Of a stretch of DNA of 64,000 nt, positions 9,858 to 19,481 are shown one piece after another. A program made the translations under genes and the position numbers. The stretch comes from Lachnospiraceae bacterium (GTDB taxonomy: Bacteria; Bacillota; Clostridia; Lachnospirales; Lachnospiraceae): assembly GCA_029012365.1 (NCBI GenBank), contig JAQXLY010000019.1, forward strand, positions 1 through 64,000, written 5' to 3'. Positions within the stretch are counted from its first letter, which is position 1; every line of letters starts with the position of its first letter. Below the pieces are notes generated by a model, which had not been told where the DNA came from, searched no databases, and was given only the letters and a program-made list of their open reading frames with translations.

Positions 9858-10502
9858 GTGAGTAATATGAATTGTCCTTGTAAAAGGACGAAATGTGAAA
9901 GACACGGGAATTGTGATGAATGTAGAGCGTATCATCACGGCAAGTCTTCCGGGATATCATTAACGCGATGTGAAAAGTTGAAAAAGAAGGAAGAAAAAAG
10001 AACAGACCGGCAGGGGAGAAAGGAAACGATAGTTATGGAAGTTATATACGGTGTGCCGTCTGATATAGATTCCTGGATGTGTTTGGTAAATAATGTGAGT
10101 TGGAATTTTCCGGGGTTAGAAACGCAGGAGAAGTTAGAAGAACATAGGGAAACCGTTTTACGCTTTATGAACAAAAAGCAGGCACTGTGTGTAAAAAAAG
10201 GGAACGAGATTCTAGGAGTCATTCTGTTTTCAAGAGGACATAACATGATTTGTTGTTTAGCGGTGTCACCGGAATACAGACAATGTGGGATTGCAGCAAA
10301 GCTGCTTGAAAAAGCGTTAGGGGAACTGAATGCGGATAAGGATATTACAGTTTCAACCTTTCGGGAAAATGATGAAAAAGGAATCGCACCGAGAGCTTTA
10401 TACAAGAAATTCGGGTTTGTGGAAGACGAGCTGATTGAAGAATTCGGATATCCGAATCAGAAATTTGTGTTGCACCCGAAGGGATTTGATGCGAAGGAGT
10501 AA
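9858..10502 (+). CDS. GNAT N-acetyltransferase with N-terminal Cys/His-rich (zinc-binding-like) segment
   Basis: N-term CPCKRTKCERHGNCDECRAYHH; C-term CLAVSPEYRQCGIAAKLLEKAL ... ALYKKFGFVEDE acetyl-CoA-binding motif. Confidence 0.75.
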   Translation: MSNMNCPCKRTKCERHGNCDECRAYHHGKSSGISLTRCEKLKKKEEKRTDRQGRKETIVMEVIYGVPSDIDSWMCLVNNVSWNFPGLETQEKLEEHRETVLRFMNKKQALCVKKGNEILGVILFSRGHNMICCLAVSPEYRQCGIAAKLLEKALGELNADKDITVSTFRENDEKGIAPRALYKKFGFVEDELIEEFGYPNQKFVLHPKGFDAKE

Positions 10503-10678
10503 ATGAAATTGAAAGAACGAGCAAAGAAACTAAATCTGATTGTATTGATTTGAATTTTCATAATTGTATTACTTATAAAGCTGATTCGGTGAGAGGTATT
10601 CGGCGGACAGCCCTTGTACGGAAAGACACAAGGACTGTCACAACACCGGAAGAAAAAGCACAGCCGGCATCAATGGCG

Positions 10679-11263
10679 TTATTGCTCGGTACCGTCAAGC
10701 TCCTTCATCATTTTATTCAAGCGGCCGAACTGTCCGATAAATACCCCGATTCCAAAAATAACAACAAGTAGGGCACCGACTGCAATTCCGTTGAGAAGAC
10801 CTCCGAAGAAGCCGCTGTGGTTCAAAAAATCGGTAAATATGACCAGATAGGAGTAGCACAGCAGGATAATGTAAATCGGAAGCAAATGCAACAGTTGTCC
10901 GTTTATGATGCGCTTACACAGTTCAAGCCTTGACTCCCTGTCACTGAAAACGGAGAGGTCTTCTTCTTCGCCCTCAATATGCTTTTTACGGAAATAGAAC
11001 CAGTTCCGGTACTGGAAAACATATTCCCAGCCGAAGTCCCGGTACATCTGAAGATAATCCTCCTCTGCAACGCCGTTTTCCTTGTAATCAAGCTGATAAC
11101 ACCAGTCCTCCTTTTCGACAGACTCAAAGCGGTAGTGATACCCGTCGGTGGAGAGAAATTTATAGCCCTCTCTGTGCATAAAAGAGAGCCATGCGGCTTC
11201 CTGTTCAAACTCCGCAATGTAAAATCTTTGTTTTTCTACATGAATGTTTGAAGTTGTTTCCAT
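10679..11263 (-). CDS. DUF2812 domain membrane protein
   Basis: FEQEAAWLSFMHREGYKFLSTDGYHYRFE...DYLQMYRDFGWEYVFQYRNWFYFRK plus two C-terminal TM segments; partner of the PadR gene. Confidence 0.75.
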   Translation of the reverse strand: METTSNIHVEKQRFYIAEFEQEAAWLSFMHREGYKFLSTDGYHYRFESVEKEDWCYQLDYKENGVAEEDYLQMYRDFGWEYVFQYRNWFYFRKKHIEGEEEDLSVFSDRESRLELCKRIINGQLLHLLPIYIILLCYSYLVIFTDFLNHSGFFGGLLNGIAVGALLVVIFGIGVFIGQFGRLNKMMKELDGTEQ

Positions 11264-11592
11264 TACTTTGTACCTCCTATGAATTCTCCCTTGCTGTTTT
11301 TATACAGACGTTCAATGCGCTGTAGCTCCAGCTCCAAAATTTCGTTTCCGAGCTCTGTAATCCGGTAAAACTTTCGTTTGTCCTCCTCGCGGAGAAAGGA
11401 AATCAGTCCGTCCCTTTCCATTTTGGAAAGACTTCCGTACATGGTGCCGGGGCTGATGGAAAGCTCGCCGCCGGTCATTTGCTTTACCTGCTGTCCGATA
11501 TTGTAGCCATGATTTTCATTACGCAGGCAGAACAGGATGTAGAAGCCGGTTTCGGTCATCGGAATGTAGATTCTTTTGAGCTTGTCGTCCAT
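11263..11592 (-). CDS. PadR family transcriptional regulator
   Basis: GFYILFCLRNENHGYNIGQQVKQMTGGELSISPGTMYGSLSKMERDGLI; start trimmed to MDDKLKRI behind AAAAGGAGAC; stop overlaps the DUF2812 start. Confidence 0.85.
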   Translation of the reverse strand: MDDKLKRIYIPMTETGFYILFCLRNENHGYNIGQQVKQMTGGELSISPGTMYGSLSKMERDGLISFLREEDKRKFYRITELGNEILELELQRIERLYKNSKGEFIGGTK

Positions 11593-11644
11593 TTGGCATC
11601 GTCTCCTTTTGTAAGTTTTTTTTCTTAAACGATAGAATCTATTT

Positions 11645-11707
11645 ATATATCGCATTATAATATATATAAGTTCGATATATCATGGTGCGATATAATTATA
11701 TCGTACC
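11645..11707. promoter_or_regulatory. Palindromic operator cluster upstream of padR
   Basis: Perfect 16-bp palindrome CGATATAATTATATCG (11688-11703) plus ATATATCG (11645-11652)/CGATATAT (11673-11680) inverted pair. Confidence 0.65.
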
Positions 11708-11896
11708 TCGATACTTCTGTCAATGCTTTTTTGAATTTTTTTTCAACATACTACGTTTGCTATGGATGCTTGTCAAACCTGAAACAGGAGAATTTAAAGG
11801 ACAGAGAGATTAATTCTATTGCCTTGGCAAGAAGCAGAATTTGTAAAAAAGAGTGAATAAAAGAAAAAAAGAGAAAAAATGGTCGATAACTTTAAG

Positions 11897-11926
11897 GTGA
11901 CAAATAATTGATTTTTGTGATAAAAT
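11897..11926 (+). promoter_or_regulatory. Candidate promoter of the ABC transporter operon (GTGACA-18 bp-TAAAAT)
   Basis: GTGACA 11897-11902; TAAAAT 11921-11926. Confidence 0.3.
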
Positions 11927-12051
11927 CTGTATGTAATATGAAGCTGCAAATCCGGATATAGATGCAGATTATATAAATTATTATTACCTTACAAGGATAT
12001 GAAAAGGTGATTTTATTATTTGCTTCCTTGTGGTGAAAAGACAGAAAATAC

Positions 12052-12177
12052 ATGTCGGTAATCTGTGACCTGGCATCAACAATGGAAATGTATAGATGTT
12101 GTTTTGACGAATTAAGCGAAAAAATTGACATAATTTATTCTCTGCTGGAGGGCAAGTCGGATGAAGAAGACTATTAA
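12052..12177 (+). CDS. Small ORF (41 aa: MSVICDLASTMEMYRCCFDELSEKIDIIYSLLEGKSDEEDY) overlapping the ABC transporter start
   Basis: Open frame ending TAA at 12175-12177, overlapping the ABC gene start (12161); carries the ABC gene SD (GGAGGG). Its own RBS is weak. Confidence 0.35.
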   Translation: MSVICDLASTMEMYRCCFDELSEKIDIIYSLLEGKSDEEDY

Positions 12178-13954
12178 AGTAATGATGTTGGGATTAAGAG
12201 GAAACCTGAAATATGTATTCAGCTATGTTATTATCGTTCTGTCAATTACGTGCATTAGTATTGGTTCAACTATGATACAAAAGGAAATAATTAATACAGC
12301 AGAACGTGATTTGGTTACGGGAGTGCTGAGCAAACGTTTTGTTGTAGGATGTATTGTGTTTTCAATTATGCTGTTTTTAGTCAATGCATCTAAGTTTTTA
12401 CATACCTATGTTCACAATCTGGTACAGCAAAATATTGAAATAAAGCTGAAGAAATGCCTGATGTTTAGCTCATATAAGACACCTCATGATGAATTTTATA
12501 AGACGGATTTTCAAAAAAAGTATAGTTTTGTATGTAAAAACATGCAGAATATCAGTCGTTATATATTAAGTGTACTTAATACAGTTTTTAACCATGGTGT
12601 ATCAATTGTTACTATTTCTGTCATATTTCTTTTATATGTTCCGGAGCTGTTTGTCTACATGATTACGATAGCAGTCATATATGCAGTGACATATATATAT
12701 ACTTCAAAGAAGAAATATAATATGTCAAAGGAACAGATAGGCTATCAGAGAGAAGCGGATTATTACAGTGATGTTCTGATGAAAAAGGAACACGCTAAGG
12801 AAATTCGTTTATACGGAGTACAGCATGCATTTGTTGATATGTGGAAGAGTATATATCAAAAACTTTTCCGCGAGAGATACAAGCTGGCAAATAAAAATAA
12901 CAGATTAACAATGCTGACAGAGTATGTTTCTTTTTTCTGTCAGGCCGGAGTAATGTTTCTGCTTGTATATAAGTGCTATATACGTGCTATTAATCTGGGT
13001 GAATTTGTATTGTTATTTGGACTGCTGGAAAAGTGTAAGGTGAATATCCTTTTTGTTGTAAACAATATAATTGCAGGAACATATGAGGTCTCGCTGTACA
13101 TGAATGATTATGCTGATTTTGTTTTTCCGATTTCTAAGGAAGCGGATAAACAAATACAGGAATGTCGCATTGGTGAAGAGACAAGATTTTTTGGGGAATT
13201 TCAACATATGTCAATAGAAAACATTTCATATAAATATCCTAATGGAGATAAAGAAGCTGTACATGAGGTCTCGTTTAATATTAATAAGGGCGAGATAGTG
13301 TATATTCTGGGATATAATGGAAGCGGAAAGACAACTCTTGTGAAATTGCTATCCGGTATATTAACACCGCAAAACGGACTGTTAAAAATAAATGATGTTG
13401 ATTGTTCTCTATGCAAAAAAGAGGACTTGTTTCAGTATTACGGTATTGCATTTCAGGATTTTCCGAGATATTCGTTAAGTGTACATGATACTGTGGGGAT
13501 TGGAAAGATTGAGAGGTTAAATAATGAACAAGAGATAATTGATGCATATAACAGAACCGGTTTGAATCATGTAATCGAAAATAAGTCTTTAAGCTATGAA
13601 GTAATTCTCGGAAAGGAATATGATGCAGAGGGTATAGATTTGTCGGGAGGAGAATGGCAGCAGGTTATATTAACACAGGCACATATGGGAAAACCGGATA
13701 TTCTGGTTTTTGATGAGCCGACGGCATCACTTGATCCTATTGAAGAAATGAAGATTCTTGAGAATCTCAGATTGCAGATAGAAGACAGAACAGCAATTCT
13801 GATTTCACATAGAATAGGGTTTGCGAGAATTGCGGATAGAATTGTTGTGCTGGATGACGGCAGACTGGTAGAACAGGGCTCTCATGACGAACTATTGTCC
13901 CGGAAGGGGATATATTATAAGATGTTTACCACGTTGCAGGAGTTATATGTTTAA
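12161..13954 (+). CDS. ABC transporter, fused TM and ATPase (exporter half)
   Basis: Walker A GYNGSGKTT, signature LSGGEWQQV, Walker B ILVFDEPTA. Confidence 0.9.
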   Translation: MKKTIKVMMLGLRGNLKYVFSYVIIVLSITCISIGSTMIQKEIINTAERDLVTGVLSKRFVVGCIVFSIMLFLVNASKFLHTYVHNLVQQNIEIKLKKCLMFSSYKTPHDEFYKTDFQKKYSFVCKNMQNISRYILSVLNTVFNHGVSIVTISVIFLLYVPELFVYMITIAVIYAVTYIYTSKKKYNMSKEQIGYQREADYYSDVLMKKEHAKEIRLYGVQHAFVDMWKSIYQKLFRERYKLANKNNRLTMLTEYVSFFCQAGVMFLLVYKCYIRAINLGEFVLLFGLLEKCKVNILFVVNNIIAGTYEVSLYMNDYADFVFPISKEADKQIQECRIGEETRFFGEFQHMSIENISYKYPNGDKEAVHEVSFNINKGEIVYILGYNGSGKTTLVKLLSGILTPQNGLLKINDVDCSLCKKEDLFQYYGIAFQDFPRYSLSVHDTVGIGKIERLNNEQEIIDAYNRTGLNHVIENKSLSYEVILGKEYDAEGIDLSGGEWQQVILTQAHMGKPDILVFDEPTASLDPIEEMKILENLRLQIEDRTAILISHRIGFARIADRIVVLDDGRLVEQGSHDELLSRKGIYYKMFTTLQELYV

Positions 13955-13974
13955 TTCAATTAAGGAGCTCAGCT

Positions 13975-15804
13975 ATGAAAATATTTAAGCGCAGGTTTTC
14001 TAAGTCGGAAACGGCTGATAATGATAAAATTAATAAAAAGGAATTTTTTGCGGTTCAGAATCGTATATTTGGAATGCTGATAAAAATGTATCCGAAAGAG
14101 GCAATGGTTATTTTTATCCTGCTGATTCTGCTGTCATTTAGAAGTATAGTATTTGTTAAATTTATTGAGACTATATCAAACCAGGTTTCACATATGATAA
14201 ACGGACAGCAGACAGAATTAAGTTCATTGTTTAAGACAATATTTTGGTTTATTTTCATATCCTGTATATGTATTGGCTTTCAGTGGATATATAATTATTG
14301 TTCTAATAAATTTAATGAATTGGTCAGGTATGGTGTTGAACAGGAGCTCAGAGAGACCGTATCTCATATTTCATATGAGTATTATGAAGATAATACATTT
14401 CATGAGAAGTTTTACAGAGCAAATGAAGCGGGCGCGCAGATGGGGCAGGCTATATACGGATGCGCTCAGTTTGTAAAAATAATTATTCTGTTGTTTTACT
14501 ATAGTATTATATTGGGCAGGTTAAGCATTTTGCTTCCGCTAATACTGATAGTTGTTGACTTTATCACATTTTTTGTTTCTTCCGGGACGATAGATATGCA
14601 GCTTGATTATTACAGGAGAAAAGTTGCCCCGCTGTGGAGAAGCATGAACTATTTTGAACATATTGCTGAACCCTTAGAGAATCACCAGCATATTCAGGCA
14701 AACAGATTATTTTCCTACTTTGGTAATAAGTATAGCGAGCAGAAAAAAAGATATTTGAATAATACATTACGGATGAATGCAATATGCTTTATTACAGAAG
14801 TGGTTATGAGCGTTACAATAATATTTTGTTACGTTCTGACTCTGCTTTTTGTCGGCAAAAAATTAGTAAACGGACAAGTTGATATTGGTTTTTTTGTTAT
14901 GCTGTTTACAATTTTGCTTCAGATGTTTGATGTGATTAAGCAGTATGCAGGTATAGTTTCCAGAGGAAACTGGTATATTCGTGCTATCGGAGATTATTTT
15001 GATATAATCGATCTTTCGAAAAAGAATTTTGAAAGGCAGGAAGTAGAAAAAATAGATAGTATATCATTTGAAAATATTAATTATAAATATCCGCAGGCAG
15101 TAAGCGGAGCTCTTTCTTGTTGTAATGTATCTTTTAAGAAAGGGGAAAAAATAGCAATTGTTGGTTATAACGGTAGTGGAAAAACTACATTTGTTAATTT
15201 GTTTATGGGGCTTTTAGAACAATATGGCGGTAATATTAAGATTAACGGTAAAATCATCGCAAAGGAAGAGCTGCTAAGGTACAGTCAAAATGTTGCATGT
15301 ATTTTTCAGGACTTTAAACAATACCAGATGTCCATTAAGCAGAACGTTGAAATCGGGAATAGATTTATGAGTATGTCTGATGAAAAAGTTGTTGAGATAT
15401 TGAAGTGTGTAGGACTATATGACGATGTTTCATGCATGAAGGATGGTATATATACGCAACTGGGCGAGTTGAATTATGGTCAGGAATTGTCAATGGGGCA
15501 ACGGCAAAAGCTGGCAATTGCCAGATTGCTGGCAAATGAGAAGGCTGATATATGGATACTGGATGAACCTACTGCTTATTTGGATCCGGTTACAGAAGTA
15601 GAGTCATATAATTTGATTAAATCATTGGCAGGTGACCGGTTGGTTCTGTTTATATCTCACAGATTGGGGTATGCCGCACAATCAGACAAGATTATAGTTT
15701 TTAATGAAGGCAACATTGCAGAGAGCGGGAGTCATGTGGAATTAATGGCTAAAAAAGGCATTTATTATAAGATGTTTGAAATTCAAAAGGGGTGGTACAT
15801 ATAA
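13975..15804 (+). CDS. ABC transporter, fused TM and ATPase (exporter half)
   Basis: Walker A GYNGSGKTT, signature LSMGQRQKL, Walker B IWILDEPTA; 20-bp gap from the preceding ABC gene. Confidence 0.9.
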   Translation: MKIFKRRFSKSETADNDKINKKEFFAVQNRIFGMLIKMYPKEAMVIFILLILLSFRSIVFVKFIETISNQVSHMINGQQTELSSLFKTIFWFIFISCICIGFQWIYNYCSNKFNELVRYGVEQELRETVSHISYEYYEDNTFHEKFYRANEAGAQMGQAIYGCAQFVKIIILLFYYSIILGRLSILLPLILIVVDFITFFVSSGTIDMQLDYYRRKVAPLWRSMNYFEHIAEPLENHQHIQANRLFSYFGNKYSEQKKRYLNNTLRMNAICFITEVVMSVTIIFCYVLTLLFVGKKLVNGQVDIGFFVMLFTILLQMFDVIKQYAGIVSRGNWYIRAIGDYFDIIDLSKKNFERQEVEKIDSISFENINYKYPQAVSGALSCCNVSFKKGEKIAIVGYNGSGKTTFVNLFMGLLEQYGGNIKINGKIIAKEELLRYSQNVACIFQDFKQYQMSIKQNVEIGNRFMSMSDEKVVEILKCVGLYDDVSCMKDGIYTQLGELNYGQELSMGQRQKLAIARLLANEKADIWILDEPTAYLDPVTEVESYNLIKSLAGDRLVLFISHRLGYAAQSDKIIVFNEGNIAESGSHVELMAKKGIYYKMFEIQKGWYI

Positions 15805-15938
15805 AAAATGAATGCATATGAATTTATATCATGATTGACATTTCATGAAAGGAGGAATAAAATAATACAGATATGAAACGGGAATTGTTTCATGTATAAA
15901 CGGAGAATACTAAGGAGTACAAAAGGAGAACAAAGGAA

Positions 15939-17012
15939 ATGCGTAGTAAGATAGTTCTTTTGGCAACAATCGTAGGGGTAGTGTGCCTTGGTGCCTGCCG
16001 GGTGACGGAAAACGGAGAAAAAGAGAATGTCGGCTTGACACCGAAGGTTACGGTAACAGGGGAACCGACAGTGGGCGGCACGCCTTCCGCTACACCGATA
16101 CCGACCGATACACCTACGCCGGTGCCTGCGGATGAAACGGCACCTCGGCTGACGCTTTTAGGTGAAACGACAATGAAGGTAATTGCCAGAAGTGAATTTA
16201 CGGAGCCGGGCTTTTTGGCAACAGATGACGTGGACGGAGATTTGACCGGGCAGGTACGGGTAACCGGTGAGGTAGATATAAACTGGTGCGGAAGCTATAC
16301 ATTGCAGTATGAGGTTTCGGATGCCGCAGGGAATGTGTCAACGGCAGAGCGCGTGGTAGAGGTGGCGCAGCCGGAAACGATATATCCCGAAGGAAAGGTT
16401 ATTTATATGACCTTTGATGACGGTCCGGGACAGTATACGGAGGCGCTGTTAGATCTTTTGGACAAGTATCAGATAAAGGCTACTTTTTTTGTATGCGGCA
16501 ATGGTATAACATCACGTATGCTTCCGAAAATAAAAGCGGCAGGACACTCCATTGGAGCTCATTGCAAATCCCATGAGTATTCTGTGGTATATGAAAGTGA
16601 TGAAGCGTATCTTGCAGATTTACAGGCAATTACTGACATGATTTATGAATATACCGGGGAGCATACAACATTGATTCGTTTCCCGGGAGGTAGTTCCAAC
16701 CAGGTTAGTAAGTCTGTCTGTCCCGGTATTATGACCAGAATGACGGAACGGGTGACACAGATGGGATATCAGTATTTTGACTGGAATGTAAGTGCCGGCG
16801 ACTGTAATACAAAGGATACAAGTGAGATTTTGGAAAATATGAAAAAGGATATCAAAAAATATCAGTATTCGATTGTGCTGCAGCATCCGGAGCACAGGCA
16901 ATACAGCTTAGATGCCATTGAGGAGCTGATTGTATGGGCACTTGATAACGATTATACCTTTTTACCGCTCAGCCCGTCCAGTCCAAGGGTAACACACAGA
17001 ATCGCAAACTGA
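15939..17012 (+). CDS. Lipoprotein polysaccharide deacetylase (DUF5011-like Ig domain + NodB domain)
   Basis: Lipobox VGVVCLGAC; Pro/Thr linker; Ig-like segment (DVDGDLTGQVRVTG...YEVSDAAGN); VIYMTFDDGPGQYTEALLDLLDKYQIKATFFVCG. Confidence 0.9.
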   Translation: MRSKIVLLATIVGVVCLGACRVTENGEKENVGLTPKVTVTGEPTVGGTPSATPIPTDTPTPVPADETAPRLTLLGETTMKVIARSEFTEPGFLATDDVDGDLTGQVRVTGEVDINWCGSYTLQYEVSDAAGNVSTAERVVEVAQPETIYPEGKVIYMTFDDGPGQYTEALLDLLDKYQIKATFFVCGNGITSRMLPKIKAAGHSIGAHCKSHEYSVVYESDEAYLADLQAITDMIYEYTGEHTTLIRFPGGSSNQVSKSVCPGIMTRMTERVTQMGYQYFDWNVSAGDCNTKDTSEILENMKKDIKKYQYSIVLQHPEHRQYSLDAIEELIVWALDNDYTFLPLSPSSPRVTHRIAN

Positions 17013-17079
17013 TTTGCAGGGAGAAGGGTCGCATCAGCAGATGAAAACAGGCGGGGTGTGATGGGGAAGGAGAGACTGA

Positions 17080-19110
17080 ATGGATTTGGAAAGGTTTACC
17101 GAAGAACAACGAATAGCGATTACCCACAATATCGGTCCGATGCTGGTACTTGCGGGACCGGGAAGCGGGAAAACGACGGTGATTACGGAACGGGTGCGCT
17201 ATTTAATTGAAGAATGTGGTGTACATCCGGGAAATATTCTGGTAATTACTTTTACGAAGGCGGCCGCCGAGGAAATGAAGGAACGGTACGAAAAGAAGCA
17301 GGTTATAGGAAAAGGAACGGTGAATTTCGGAACGTTTCATGCGGTATTTTTCAAAATATTGCGGTTTGCGTACAATTATGAGGCGTCCAATATCCTGAAG
17401 GATGAGGAACGTTATAAGGTGCTGCGGGAAATAGTTTGTGCCGGAATGCAGCAGGAAATTACAGATGAAAAGGAATTTGTGGAGGCAATCAGCGGGGAGA
17501 TTTCCAGAGTAAAGAATGAGCGGTTTGCACTGGAGAGCTACTATTCTTCCAACTGTCCGGATGAAGTATTCCGGGAGATTTATGCAGAGTATGAAAGGTG
17601 GCTGCGAAAAGAAAACAAAGTCGATTTTGATGATATGCAGCTGCTCTGCTATGAGCTTCTTTCAAAGAGACCTGATATTTTAAAGCAATGGCAGCAGAAG
17701 TATACCTATGTTTTAATTGATGAGTTTCAGGATATCAACCGGGTGCAGTATGATACCGTCAGGCTTCTTGCCGCTCCGGAGAATAATCTGTTCGTGGTGG
17801 GGGATGATGACCAGTCCATTTACCGGTTTCGCGGGGCAAGACCGGAACTGATGCTTCATTTTACGGAGGATTACGGGAATGCAAAACAGGTAACGCTGTG
17901 TTGCAATTTCCGCTCCACCGCACCGATTGTACGGGCGGCACTCCGGGTAGCAGGAAACAATAAGAAACGGTTTGAAAAGGCTCTGTACGCGAAAGAGGAG
18001 CAGGGAGAGGCTGTAGAATTCAGGCAGTATCCGGACCGAAAGCGTGAGTGCGCGGAGCTTGTGGAAGAAATAGCCGTGTTACATAAAACGGGGCTTCCGT
18101 GGCGCGAAATTGCGGTATTATACCGGACCAATCTACAGACAAGAGCCATTATGGGAAAGCTTATGGAGTATAATATCCCGTTTAAAACGAGGGATTCGGT
18201 TCCGAATCTGTTTGAACACTGGATTTGCAGGGATATTGCGGCTTATATTAAAATGGCACTGGGATGCAGGGAACGAGGGTTGTTTTTGTCGGTTATGAAC
18301 CGGCCGAAGCGGTACATTACAAGGGATTCTCTGGATTTGCCTATGGTTGATTTCGAACGTCTGAAGGCTTATTATGAGGACAAGGAATATGTAGTGGACC
18401 GGATTGAAAGGCTTCAATATGATTTACAGATGATGAAAGGACTGAATCCCTTTGCGGCGATTAATTATATCAGGCGTGCAGTGGGATATGACGGATTTCT
18501 GACGGAATATGCCCGCTACCGGAGAATGCAGGCAGAGGATTTGTTTGATTTGCTGGCGGAGCTGCAGGAGGATGCGGCGGAGTATACGTCTTTCGAAGCA
18601 TGGTTTACCCATATGGAGGAGTATACGGAGCAGTTGAAGCGTCAAAGGGCAAAGGAAAAGAAAAATACGACGGAGGCGGTGACGCTTTCTACGTATCATT
18701 CTGCAAAAGGGCTGGAATATCACACGGTATTCCTGCCGGAGCTGAATGAAGGTCTGACCCCTCACAGACAAGCGGTATTGCCGGAGGATGTGGAGGAGGA
18801 ACGACGTATGTTTTATGTTGCAATGACGAGGGCAAAAAGGCGTCTGGTGCTTTCCTGTATGAAAGAACTTCGTTCCGGAGAACTGGTGCCGAGCCGGTTT
18901 ATCGGGGAGGTTTTTATTGACAGGGCGACACTTACGGCAGGAACCAGAGTGGTACATACTATTTACGGGGAAGGAACTATTACGGCAGCAGACGAGGGAC
19001 GGCTCCGGATTTTATTTGACCGGTTCCCGGAAGAAAAGGTGCTAAATGAGGCCTACTGTGTGCAGAGCGGACTGCTGAAAGAAATTGCCTTGTGTAAGAG
19101 TCTTTCTTGA
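17080..19110 (+). CDS. UvrD/Rep-type ATP-dependent DNA helicase
   Basis: AGPGSGKTTVITERVRYLI, VLIDEFQDINRVQYD, VVGDDDQSIYRFRGA, TYHSAKGLEYHTVFLPELNEG. Confidence 0.95.
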   Translation: MDLERFTEEQRIAITHNIGPMLVLAGPGSGKTTVITERVRYLIEECGVHPGNILVITFTKAAAEEMKERYEKKQVIGKGTVNFGTFHAVFFKILRFAYNYEASNILKDEERYKVLREIVCAGMQQEITDEKEFVEAISGEISRVKNERFALESYYSSNCPDEVFREIYAEYERWLRKENKVDFDDMQLLCYELLSKRPDILKQWQQKYTYVLIDEFQDINRVQYDTVRLLAAPENNLFVVGDDDQSIYRFRGARPELMLHFTEDYGNAKQVTLCCNFRSTAPIVRAALRVAGNNKKRFEKALYAKEEQGEAVEFRQYPDRKRECAELVEEIAVLHKTGLPWREIAVLYRTNLQTRAIMGKLMEYNIPFKTRDSVPNLFEHWICRDIAAYIKMALGCRERGLFLSVMNRPKRYITRDSLDLPMVDFERLKAYYEDKEYVVDRIERLQYDLQMMKGLNPFAAINYIRRAVGYDGFLTEYARYRRMQAEDLFDLLAELQEDAAEYTSFEAWFTHMEEYTEQLKRQRAKEKKNTTEAVTLSTYHSAKGLEYHTVFLPELNEGLTPHRQAVLPEDVEEERRMFYVAMTRAKRRLVLSCMKELRSGELVPSRFIGEVFIDRATLTAGTRVVHTIYGEGTITAADEGRLRILFDRFPEEKVLNEAYCVQSGLLKEIALCKSLS

Positions 19111-19150
19111 ACTATTTACGGAGTCATAAGAAAGAATCTTATACAAGGCA
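19086..19150. repeat. Long inverted repeat at the 3' end of the helicase gene
   Basis: TTGCCTTGTGTAAGAGTCTTTCTT vs AAGAAAGAATCTTATACAAGGCAG: 23-bp arms with two mismatches, ~19-nt loop, between convergent genes. Confidence 0.7.
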
Positions 19151-19178
19151 GGTTTTGGTTTCAGAGGTATCTTTTGGC

Positions 19179-19481
19179 TTATTCTTCAAACATTTCGTCA
19201 AACTCCGCATTATCCAAAAGCTCGTCAAATGCATCCGATACAGCTTCAAATTCATCATCATCCTCAATGTTGATTAAATCGATATCATCTTCACCCTTTT
19301 CCTCGAAACGGTATAGGAAAATCTCTGCATCCGGGTCGTCACCCTGAGGAAGCAATGCGATGTAGTTTTTGTCATCTACCGGAAAAATGGCAAGAACATC
19401 ACAAATCAGTTCGCTGCCGTCCTCCAGAGTAAGAGTAATCTGGTCATTGTTATCTTCGTAAAGTTTAGAATTCTCGTTCAT
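19179..19481 (-). CDS. DUF1292 domain protein
   Basis: ITLTLEDGSELICDVLAIFPVDDKNYIALLPQ...IFLYRFEE; start trimmed to MNENSK. Confidence 0.85.
   Translation of the reverse strand: MNENSKLYEDNNDQITLTLEDGSELICDVLAIFPVDDKNYIALLPQGDDPDAEIFLYRFEEKGEDDIDLINIEDDDEFEAVSDAFDELLDNAEFDEMFEE

Noticed and set aside
10606-10639. GACAGCCCTTGT/ACAAGGACTGTC hairpin between GNAT and DUF2812 genes
   Set aside because: Imperfect stem with no T-tract; probably a weak intergenic terminator, not separately notable.
11720-11867. Short open frame ...YYVCYGCLSNLKQENLKDREINSIALARSRICKKE* before the ABC operon
   Set aside because: No start codon with RBS, under 50 aa, and cannot be matched to a family; could be a decayed gene tail but not supportable.
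15804-15938. Mini-ORFs (MNAYEFIS, MKRELFHV) and an orphan AGGAGG after the ABC genes
   Set aside because: Too short and without consistent SD spacing to call as genes.
18424-18957. 177-aa minus-strand ORF
   Set aside because: Fully antisense to the helicase gene, with no recognisable domain and an unnatural Arg/Cys/His-rich composition.
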